A stretch of 64,000 nucleotides of DNA from Sphaerolaimus hirsutus (lineage: Eukaryota; Nematoda; Chromadorea; Monhysterida; Sphaerolaimidae). Within the stretch, counting starts at the first letter, position 1. Each line of letters begins with the position of its first letter. The notes under the pieces were generated by a model. It saw only the letters and a program-made list of their open reading frames with translations, made no database searches and had not been told where the DNA came from. Made by a program: the position numbers and the translations under genes. The DNA lies in contig OZ038450.1 in the NCBI GenBank assembly GCA_964036195.1, forward strand, positions 10,418,701-10,482,700, written 5' to 3'. Positions 46,401-58,400 of the stretch are shown here, one piece after another.

Positions 46401-49400
46401 TGCATTTTTCTACCCCAGTGTACATCACAAACGACGATTTTGTACTAGGATTTGAAACAATTTCTGGCGAAAAAATACCCCCCCCCTCTCGGGACCACTA
46501 TGAAACAATCACCCCCCGGGGGGGTATTTCGAGGAAATACGGTAGCCATAGAATGGCTGTGGAATGGATCCATGAGATAGCATTATAAGTGGTGATTTCT
46601 GCCAAAAAAATCCACTTTTTACGTTGACTAGTTATGTATACGCCTTTTAGCCTTTTGTCAAATGTCTGGGACTTCAAGTGAAGTTGGGCATGGAATAGTG
46701 CTTCAATAAGGTCACACGATAAGCCATTGACAAAAAATATAAGAAAAGGTAAATTGCCAGTGATCTTTCACACTGTACCAATATGTTGGAGCACATCGGC
46801 TGGATATTATATACTACTAGGGTTGGCCGATGTTTTTTTTAAACGTTTTTTTTAAACGTTGTTTTTTTATAAAAAAAACATGACGTCCGAAATGTTTTTT
46901 TTTTTCAACATCGGCCAAAATGTTTAGTACTAAGCACTAGGTATTTTGCAAAAATTTTGCGTGCAAGCGCGCAATTTTACACACAAAGTGACCTTGGTGG
47001 TTGTTTTCATTGGTTTTGTGGTATTTTTAGTATCAAAGCATCCATTTCTATGTGCCACCATGGGTTTATAAGCCGTCATATGTTGCTGTAGTATATAATA
47101 TTGGGGTAATGTGCTTCCATGTACCTCCACAGTGTGTAACTTCACTCCCAAAGTTACACAGTAACAACAACCTCCTTTTATAACCTGTTTGATCACTATT
47201 CCATGCCAAACTTCACTTGAAGTCACGAACATTCGACTATAAGGCGATATACGAACATGTCGACAAAAATGGATATTTTTGACACAAATCACCACTTATA
47301 GTGCTATCCCATGGCTCCACAGCCATTATATGGTCATATTTAACATCACAGAGTATTGCCACTGTCTGATATACCTATATATGTTGACACTAGGTCATAT
47401 CTGGGAACTTTAAAAAAACGTTTTTTATTTAAAAAAACGTTGTTGTTTTTTTAAAAACATCGAGTTAAAAAAAACGTTTTTTTCCAACCCTATATACTAC
47501 ACTAAAATATCACTGCTTATTATTACACAATAGTGTGGACAAATTGAGCAAATACATTAAAATGCCTCAAAACCAATGACAACAACCAGCAATAGTAATG
47601 TCCATGTGAAGTTGCGCACCGGCATGCAATAAATTGCAAGATACCTAGTGCATTAGCACTAAAAATGTTGGCTGCGGTATAAAAATGGTTTCAATGCTTG
47701 CGTTTTTAATGTTTAAAAAAAACTCTGGCCATCCCTAGCCAAGTGACGATTTTTTCATTTACATACTGATCTGACTTGGTTTATCACATAACTTTACTCA
47801 TTACTTGTCACTTTCATTCAACCATTTAACTATATTTCAGGAACTGTCACCTGTAGCAATATTTAAATAGCGCTAGCATTTGTTTCTCAACGTTTTTGAG
47901 CAATATCTTATTTTGCCACAACTTTGCGGTATTTTTTAACGATAATTTTAATTTGAAATTTACGAGACTATGTTATTCGCCGAATTGACTGTGATGAGTG
48001 ACAACTGTTCTGTCCCTTCCAAATATAAATTAAGCTGTAAATGCCATTTTTGCTACTGTAAATATCTTATGAATATGCTTATTTGGGGAGTGCCAGGGTT
48101 TTTCAAAAGTTGATTTAAAACCTTGTTTTTAGTAAAAGCATCGAAATCAATTTTTTTAAACTTCAGCCAAATTTTTTAGTACATATGGACTCTGTATTTT
48201 GCACGCAAGTGTTCAATTTCACATACACCTTGCCCTTGGGTTTTTGATTTCATTGGTTTTGAGGCATTTTTAGTGTAAAAGCATTCATTTGTTCATGCTC
48301 TTGTGTAATAATAAACCATGTCAGTGTAGTATTTATATAAAATGCAGCCAATGTGCTCCCACATAAATATATCTTAAGTGTGAAACATCATTGTCAATGT
48401 ACTAGCCTTCTCTTATAAGCCCCATTCCATGCCGTACTTCCCTTGAAGCCACAAACATTCAACAAAAGATGATGTAGGTAAATACATACCGAGTTGACAT
48501 AAAAATAGATATTTTTGACAGAAATCACCACTCATAATGCTATTCCATGTGTTGTTTTTGATTGAATTAGTAATTCAATCAAATACTACACATGGCTCCA
48601 CAGATATTCTTTGGCTATATGTAACATCAAGTGCTGCCACTTATATACCTGTTATGTTGACTCGGAACGTTTTTTAAACATTGTTTTTTTTGGAAAAACG
48701 GGGTCGTTGAAAAAAGCGTTTTTTCATCCGTATGCATATCATATAATTTACATGGACTGATATAATTTTGTTAACAATGTGGGTAATGTGGGTGTAATAT
48801 AGTCTTAAAATCGGGAAAAATTACAATTGAGGCGTCTACTTCTAAAAGTCGACAAGTCCAAAATATGAAAATTTCGAGTTAGGCCGGAAACGTCATCTGG
48901 GGATACTTCCACCCATTTTTTTATCATTTTCCATAAAAATTTTGACCTCACATGCCCATATGGCAAAGTGCCAAATTTGACATTTTTGGGAAAATGTTCT
49001 CTAGTGCAAGAAGTCGACACGTCCAATTCCCTCCCAAAAACAGTTTTGCTCGGACCGAATGGAAATTTATGGACACCCAATTTTTCACATAAAGGTTGAG
49101 AGCAGGGGCTGAAAATTTTACACTTTATTGTTAACATATGGAACTTAATGGAAAGCATGAGAGAGCCAAATTGGACACGCACCACGGGCCTGGAATTGGG
49201 TCCGAAACTTAAAATGCGATCTACTCAAAATCACATTTTGTGGACTTGTCGACTTATAGAAGTAGAGGCCTCAATTATTTGTAAATAGATAAATACCTAG
49301 ATAGTTTGCATTGTCAAATTAAAAATACGGTAAACATGAACACACAACAAGGCCCTGAAACAACACCTACACCTTTCACCTATCGGGTCAGTTCAGCACT

Positions 49401-52400
49401 AAAACGGGATATGACGAATGCCGGTGGCGTGTGTAATAAACCCGGCCCGGTGCTATTCTCGCCCGCCACATGGCACATCATGCAGACACAGGCCGAGGGC
49501 GACCGCGCTTGCAAAAACTTGTTCGAAGCAGCTGTAGCAGTTGGCTCGCTTCAATTGAGAGTGTCTATTCGCTTGGCAGAGCAATGCTTACGCGCCGCTC
49601 CGGCTGTACTCGCGTACGAATTTTCTGCCGTCGGCTGGTAGTTCCGAAAAATGCGGCGTCGAGACTAGGTGTGGATGTAAACTGGGAATAATTTGAGCGT
49701 GATGGACTGTGGTGATGGGAAAACTGACCGCCAGGTTGCTGAAGTGCGTAGAAGGAATTTATCACACGTGTCTGCGCAAGTCTAAGCGTCAACTCTGGGG
49801 TCACATGAAGTTTTTCGATGGGGGTCATTCGAGGGAAAGCACAAGAGAAGGTTCGCCTAGATATATTTAGCTGCCAAGTTTTGGTGTATTCAACAGGGGA
49901 TTCCATGCCTGACTGTACTGTTGTCTCAATACCGGATAGTTCTACACTAAATTACTTCTACATAGCAATGTTTAATACGCTTGAATTTTTCTAAGATTGC
50001 TATACTTGGTTTCTAAAATGCACTGCCTTGTTTCTTCCGGAATATGTCGACGCTGTATACATAATTTTGAACACCTAAAGAAGGAAAATGCACTACGCTT
50101 TGGGTATTGAAGCGGCTGCAAGTTTCTTATACCAGAATGTTGCATCCGCCGTACTGGCGTTCATATACGCGTATACATACGCAAATATGTACGAGTGCAC
50201 ATGTCACATAATTAATATTGTTAAAAGCAAAAAGATCGCATCTGAACTTGAAGCATTTCAACCTTCATAACAAGAGTGGGGGGTACGGAATGGGGGGCCG
50301 CGCGATGGAAGTGGGGGCACTGGGGCCGCGCCGCCCCAGTGCACCGCGGCGGCCGCGCTGCCGCCGCACTCGCGGAATCTATCTGCCGCCTGTGTGTATA
50401 CGCGATGCCGCTGGTGAAAGTGCGCATTCTGTATCTTTGTCCAGTGGCTTCAATTGAAAACCTGCGTCACGATGAAACTTTTACTAGACACCTATGTACG
50501 CGTATTTACCTAGGTATATATATTGAGTGCGCTGCGCCGAGTGTATTTTTGCGCGCACGCGCTGGGCCGCCGCCGTTGGGCATGGGATCTGTCTCAATAA
50601 AAACACTGATTGGAGGATATTAAGGCGAAATGATGACACATACGAAAATACATTCATTTGCATCTACCTATACATCTACGTATACGAATATACATTTATG
50701 TGGGTAAATACCGTATTTCCTCGAAGTACCCCCCTCGTTTAACCCCCCTCAAAATTCTCACTCTGAAACAATCAATCCCGGGGGTTATTTCGAGGGAAAT
50801 ACGTTATATAGAACCGAACAGTCAAAACATCTGACGTGGTTACGAACGTGAAATTTCCATAGAACCGTGAATAATTCAATTATTCAGTTATCAGTTATTC
50901 AACCTTATTCTCAGTATGTCACGAGGTTTCGTCGATATTTTATTTACATAGGTATGTAATAGGTAACCTCTCCAATTGAGCAGAGAAAAGACGCGCATTA
51001 AAAAATAAATATTTAAAAATACAAGCAATGGAAGCGAGAGCGCTTTGGAGGCTGGGTGGAGAAATGAACTACACCGTTCCACGGCGGCGCGCGGCCATGT
51101 CGCCAGTTGGGTTTGCGCATGCGTCGACGCAAAAACTGGCGAAGTTTGAGCCAAAGCGACCAGCGCAGTCCGGGCTGCGTTGCGCCGCGCTGCATTGCGC
51201 CGCGCTGCATTGCACTGCGCCACTAAGCCAACAACACGCCGACGACTGCGCAGCGGCGGGCAATCTCCTGCCGCCCTCGCCATTTATGACGGTTTGGCGG
51301 CGATTTGTCTCTCGCAACCACGGGAGACCGCCGCGCATCCACTCGAACGCTCGGCGTGAAATAAGCGGCCGGCGTTTCTTCTCGCGTTTGGAGCGACGCG
51401 ATGGAACGGGCCGCGTCGGCGTCCGACTGCAACTGCGTCGCCGCTGCGGCCGTCATGCATGCGCTTGTCTGGCCCGTTGAAAGTGTGCGCTCTGTACGCG
51501 TACGTGTTGTGTATTATATGGAAGGCGGCAATGTGGTGCGCTGCAAATCAGGCTAGCAATTTTAGTTGGTGGCCGCCCGCCCGTGCATGTGCGCCGCGGG
51601 CGTGTGTGGCCGGCTAACCGACCCGCACTTCCACTAATGCAAGCTCAATGTGGCCGAGTGCGCCCGCCGCTTGGCTTTCTGCCATCTGTTCGAACGTATT
51701 GAAATGTTCAAAAAATGAAAAATGTCCAAAAAATAAGTTGTCAGGTTAGGTTTTTAACAGTTTTTCGAAAAATGCTAGCATCGAAACCGTTTTTTAAACA
51801 ACAGCGAAAAAAATTCCTGCTTATGCACCAGGTATCTTGCAATTTTCGCGCAATTTCACCCATGAATACATGACTATTGGTGGTTGTTTTCATTGGTTTT
51901 GTGGCAATTTTAGTGTAAAAGCTTCCTTTTTAGTATGTAGGGTTGGGAAGGGAACCCGACTGACGCGAACCGAACCGAACCGCGGTTCCAAGCATATTTT
52001 GGAACAGAGAACCTTAACCAAAGCTTGTACCCGAACAAGAACCGAGAACCGGCACTTACACCCGGAAGCAAACTTAATGCCCGATAGAACCGAAATTATT
52101 ATATATAATCACCCTATCAAAATGAAGCAGTTGCAGGGACGTATCCAGGATTTTTCAGCGGGGGGGCTGCTTGTTTACGGGGGCCGGCGAACGGGGGGGG
52201 CTCAGCCCCCCCCCCCCTAAAATTTTTCCCTATATAGGGACGGAAAAGCGTTTTGGCGCTAGCGCCATACAAAGGCGCCACGCCATGGCGCTATTGGCGT
52301 TGTCGCCAGCGCCAGGAACCGCTTTGTATGTATGTAAATATGCATACATATACAGTGAAATTTGGAAAAATCCGTTCATTTCCAAGGAAATTGGTTTTCA

Positions 52401-55400
52401 GGGGCCGATCCGCTGTAAATATAATGCATGGGCAAGAAATTGCGCGAATTTTTAAGAGACATCGAAAAAAATACAGGAAAAATGGCATTTTCCGGGACTT
52501 TTTAGGTCGCACTCCGGGAAGGGGAGGGGCTGCAGCCCCCCCCCCCCCCTGGATACGTCCTTGAGCAGTTGCATTATTGTGTTTTGGTCAGTGCTCCTCC
52601 TAAATACCAATTATTAGACAGTTATTATTGCTAACAGACAGGTCACATGTTTTTAAACAACAATACAGATAGAAAAAACCCTTTAAGTTTTTTAGATTTT
52701 TCAATGATCCCTTTTTAAAAACTCCCAAACATAGTTTGATGTAAAAGTAAAAGCAGAATGTAAAAGTGATGTAAAAGCAGCATGTGCCATGGCACCATTT
52801 CTCTGTAACGACATTGCCACTTGGTACTGGAGGTCTGAAATGCACCATGGCAGTGTTATAATTTTTATTGTACTGTCAACAAAACACCTGGCACTACCGC
52901 CATGGTGCCTCTAACGGATTATTTTCAAACAAGGAACCGAAAGAACTGACCCTGAACTAGGTTTCGATATAACTTTTCGATATCGATATTCGATATATTT
53001 TTCTGAAACATAATATTCGATATCGATACAATATCAATATTCGATTTTAGATATTAAAAATGGTGATATTCGATATTGATATTTCGATATTTTCAATATT
53101 TGAGATTTTGCTTTTGGTAAAGCAAGGCATATTTCAAGCACTTGCATTTTCATCTGGTTGCAAACATGGTTGATCATCTGTTTACTGAAATGTGAATGGT
53201 ACAACTGATTTAACAAGGTTTACAATGTCAGAATGAGAAAATGGAAGAAAAACGTGATGAATCAGATATCAGGCCAACAACAATTGGTAGATATTACACT
53301 TCATACCCAATTGCTAAGGGATGTTGCAAAAAACAGCTTATCAGAATTTTCTGGCTTCAAATTTGACATTTGAATTTAATGACATTATAAATACTTTACT
53401 ATAACTTTACAACTAAAATACTATAAGACATAACATTATCACAATTATATCAAAATGAAAATAATAATATAATTTAGGGACATGATACAGGTTTGATATA
53501 TCAAAAAATGGTCGTTGTTTGATTTTTTTTTTTTGATATCGGTATTAGATATTCAATATGAAAAAATAGTTGATATTCGATACAATATGTCACTTAAACT
53601 CGACCCGAAACAGAACCAGTGAGAACCGGAACCGAGAACCGGAACCGAAAAGCTTGAGGAACCGAGAACAGTTTCAAAAACGCATCAGCCAGCCCTAGCT
53701 GTATGGACATGGAAACACAAGATAAACAGTGATTTTTGCAGATTATCATTTTATATCAACTTGTTATTGACATCAAAATCAATCACAAAACATGATGATG
53801 GACAAAAACAAACAAACAGTGTGTCAAATTTTTAGGGAAAATTTCGCCTCGTCTCTGTCCAGTTTCTGATATCTAAAAAAATTCAACTCATTGTCCATTC
53901 TTTTCATCTGAATATTGTGCATATTTTGTGAATATACATTTTATCTATGAGAAGATGTGAAATAACCACCAAAATGGGGCCGGGTGGCTGCACCCTCTCT
54001 GCAGTGCTCTGCGTCATGCGGCGCGCGTGCATGGCGATGCGCGTTTTGTACATAATATTTGCAGCTAATGGAACAGTACAGCTGCAGCATACTACGCGGC
54101 GGCGCGTTGCAACGCGGCGCGCCGCGTCGCCAGTCGCGACAGTGGGCGGCCGGCTGCGCAGCGGCGCGGGGGCAAGTCGTTTCTCGGTCGCAGTTGCGCC
54201 ACCGTTAGCTCCACCATGCGTTAGTATGAGAATGCGGCAGCGACGGCGGCGGCGGCCGCGGCAGCGAGTGCGCCCGCAGCATTGCGCGTGCTCAAAGAAG
54301 CGCATGCGTACAAGCAATACGATTCCTGTCGTCTACACGAGGAAGGCTTGAAAATGCACTCATATGCATGTGCCTTCTCGGCTTCAGGCGGGGGTGGATT
54401 CAACGCCGACCAGGTTGCTTCATGCGTGCTACGAAGGGCGACTTTTCAGCGTGCGCCCGCCTGCCGCGGGGGGCCGCATGCGCCGGGGCGCGGCGCCCGC
54501 TGCCGCCGTCGTCGACACTCGACCCCGCTCAGACACGCCTATTTATCGCCAGTTCACTACGATGCGAGCGACTCTCTGCATACCCTCCCCACCCCCCTGC
54601 AGCTGTTTTATTTCGCCCCGCGTGCGTGGAATCGTGCCGCCAAACTGTCCTCGGCGTGCGGCGCGGCGCAACAACCGAGGCGCGAACTGCGAGTGCGTTT
54701 TCGCGCCGCAGTCTCCCGGTCACGCTGTCTAGGAAGTGATGAAGCCAGGGGCGGGCAGGGCGCCGCATCGTCGCCGACGCTGCAGCCGTGCGTCGCGTTA
54801 AACGCTGGCCTGAACGATCCCCTCGCCGGTGGCGCACTGGGGCCCGCGCGGCGTGGGGGAGGGGTGATAGTGCTCTGACGCGGCTGCCTCGGTGCCGCCA
54901 ACAGCTTGCGGCCGCCTTCTTAGCTTAATCCTGTTTTGCATTCCGCGTACTACGAGAGTTCGCGGTGAATTTGTCTTTGTTAGGCGGTCGGCCGTCTGAA
55001 TGGTATGTAAATAGGGCCGAGTAATAACTTACTGAGTAGTTATATGAAAAGAAGAAGCGGAGGATCGTCTATGATTTCCACTGCATGCATCATCGTCATA
55101 TTTATTTTAAATGGTGGCAAAAGGATCAGTAACATTTGATTGAATTATTGTGGGTTAGATTTGAAACACCTTGCTTTGAAGACCCAGAAATTACTGGCTG
55201 TATTTTATGTAGTTAAAGAGAAGTAATGGTGCCCAACATGCTAGTTGACACAGCGACCAGTGCATTCATGTGTCAACTGGACATTGAGTATGCACATTCA
55301 TTCAAATTTTGGATTTGGTGGGCAGGGCTCAGACCATGTGACATTTGAAGACCATGTGAACATGCATAAGTTGTAGCTTTTTGTTTGTTTTAAATGTGTT

Positions 55401-58400
55401 GACTGTTAGAATAAACTTGATGTTAGAATACTGACTTGTACCACATTATTTTTTGCAAAATTAAGAAAAAAAACAATGAAGGAAAGTTACCGCCAGCAGA
55501 AAATGGGTCACAATCTGTGCTGTTTGAAAGACACATTTATGTTGCATAATTTTGTTGGATCAAAATTGAATGTAAGTGTTTAAGGACAGAAAGAAACATT
55601 AACAAAAAAATTAACATGACCATCACACACAACTGTGTAAATGCAAAGAAAAAACATGTGTTGTCAACTAAAAAAGAGTGACAAAAATGGTGTCAATTAC
55701 TTGTGCCTACTAACAATCTTCCCAATCCAGCCAGGGTAATTTGCCATCACCTGTTTTAAGCCAAACTTTTATTTTTGCCATATTTTGCCAGGCATCCTTT
55801 GATCAATCACCGGCTGTCAATCTATATGTTGGACCTCATTCAACTGGTTCAATTCAAGCAATCTAGCTAAAAATGAACTTAAATTGTTCAGGTAAAATGG
55901 AAACTGAGATGGAAACTATTGTGGAAACTAACAGTGCAGTTGTGGAACGCTGGCTACAGTGTGAGATAAGTATGAGAAAAACCAACCATATAACATTTGA
56001 CCATTTTATTTATACATGTTTGGCATCTGCCCTCAGAATGCATGCATACAACGTGCATGTAATGGGCACATGCGTGCGCATCACGCCGGATAATGATAGC
56101 AGCGTGACGCACACATGGTGTAACATTTTGCAACTTAGATATTGCTTGAATGTTTGATCTATGTAACTTGCCGAAACCACACACACACATGTTTGATTGA
56201 AAATTTATACTAAACATCCATGTGTCAACTGCACATGCACGCATGACGCTTTTTGCAGTTGACTCATGTAAACATTTTCTCTGTATTAACTAGGTAGTGT
56301 GTGAGCTACCAATAATGTTTAGCCCAAAAAATGTGGTTTATGTCAGCTTTGGACATGTGGGAAAGATGGAATAATTGTATAAACACCGAAAGCACACAGA
56401 ACACTTCTGTTGCCGTGAAATATTTAGGTATACCTTCTTACATGAATTTTTATAATTGTATTTACCTACATACATATTTATTTACATGTTGTGAATATGT
56501 ATCCCGCTAATATGTAATTGACATATTTTCCAAGCATTTGTATTAGCTTCTTTTAGGGGTAAACTCGCCGATTCGAAACTTGCACATCATGTTAAAAGTT
56601 TCCTCTTTTCTGATGTTCTTCTGTGGCCAGTTCCGCAAGTGGAGAAGTGAAAAACCGATTGAGAAGTGAGGAGTTAAATGAGGAATTGTGAAGTGAGAAG
56701 TGAAATGAGGGGTGGTGAAGTGAGAAGTGAAGTTAGGGGTGATGAAGTGAGAAGTGAAATGAGGGGTGGTGAAGTGAGAAGTGAAATGATGGGGCGTGAA
56801 GTGAGAAGTGAAATGAGGGGTGGTGAAGTGAGAAGTGAAATGAGGGATGGTGAAGTGACAAGTGAAATGAGGGGTGGTGAAGTGAGAAGTGAAATGAGGG
56901 GTGAAGTGAGAAGTGAAATGAGGGGTTATAAAGTGAGAAGTGAAATGAGAAGTGAAAAAGTTAAAACCAGATAAAATGAGATGTGAAAATTTTACTACTC
57001 AACTTGGGGCACCTGGTTATCTGCCCATTTCATCAACAGTTATAGATGATACTGTAAACAATTTCACTCCGCGCTAAAATTGTTTGCTCTGGAGTTGAAA
57101 ATAGTAGTCGCCATTTATTGTGTAGATAGAGAAAATGATGTTACCCGTTATTATGTCCAGTGACAGTTTTGTGAAAAAAGAGCTTTGAGATGACCGAATA
57201 TATCACAACTAGAAGTGAGGATACTCGGCGACCGCCAAGTATGTGCCCAAAATTACTTCTGTCTTAATCGATAATGCGCGAGCAAGATACTGGTGTACGC
57301 ACTTTCACAAAAGGAAAAATATTTTAAAAAGAAAAAAGCTTAGTTGAGTACAACTAACATATGTTTCATGCCTGATGTAATTTTTACCTTTTTTCTGAAC
57401 AATGTTTCTTTTATAAATGATGACGTCATGATGGAGTTTTTAATTCAGAAAAATGCATAGCATTCGGTCCGCGAAATATACCTAATTTTTTAGGCATTGC
57501 ACTGCATCTGACTCCATAAAAAGCCCACATCCAATTTTAAATTTGATCCAGGCAATAGCACTATTGATTTTCAAACGCTACTTATACTGATATAAAAAAT
57601 AATTATGTTCATAACAATTATTACAATACGTATTCTCATCGTCGCAACGCTAGTGCAGAGCGATGTATTTATATCTAAATTACTGCATTCATCTCACTAT
57701 CATCAACTGCCATTCATCAAATTGAGCGTTTCAGGGGAAAGGGGGAAATTATGAAAATGTCATTCAGAGGTTTAGTGAATTTGGACCCCTGCGGCCTAGT
57801 ACACACCTGGAAAAATGTCTTTGTCCTCCTGATCAGGAACAAAAAATCATTGTCTCCCCTCCCTGCTAACATGCGACCCGTGTCAGGATGCTCATTAAGC
57901 GAAATGCAAAAAAGCAACAAAAAAATCGCGGAAGGTGCTGCGTTCACGGTTAACGAAATAGTGACGATATATGCAGGACGGAGGCCATATTTATACTGTG
58001 TGGGGTCAACATAATGACCCTCCCTATGTATGAGTTTCACCCCTCAGTAACACATATTTCAATTTTTGTTCACCACTGAACCAAAAAATATGTTCCAGGA
58101 GTGTAAATCGCTGCCCCGGAATGATAGGTAGCTAGCTAAAAGTGGTTTTGGCTTGTTCGCGGGGGTTCAATATATTTACCTATAGGCTTTCTAGGCGTAG
58201 AAGGAAAAACAGAAAAATCACTAAAAATATGTGAAAAATGACGTAAAACAGATACCGTATATCCTTGAATAAGACCCCATGGGAGTTATTTTTTCGTCTA
58301 AATTTTCAAGGGGGGGGGGGGTTGTTTCTTCCTCAGAATTACATTCTGTATCTGTTGTCGCTGCCGTAGGCTAATTGTGCTTTTCACACACTGCACTGCA

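Larger units (their letters stand above)
45970..47738. mobile_element. Old TAGGGTTGGCC-family copy with two later insertions
   Basis: Left remnant (AAAAAACGTTGTTTTTTTT, then CCAAATATGGTTATGAGTCAACAC) and right remnant (AAAAAAACTCTGGCCATCCCTA) are diverged family ends. The copy is split by a CCGTATTT element (46120-46542) and by a young copy of its own family (46818-47492). Confidence 0.65.

Noticed and set aside
54282-54878. 198-codon open frame on the plus strand
   Set aside because: Lies in a CpG-rich island where frames are open on both strands; Ala/Arg/Pro-rich, no domain, no supporting splice context.
56678-56974. 98-codon frame made of EVRSEMRGG repeats
   Set aside because: By-product of a 27-bp tandem repeat.
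57751-58014. 87-codon frame near 57.8 kb
   Set aside because: Moderate composition but no recognised product, no splice partner, and remnants of repeats follow directly; insufficient support.
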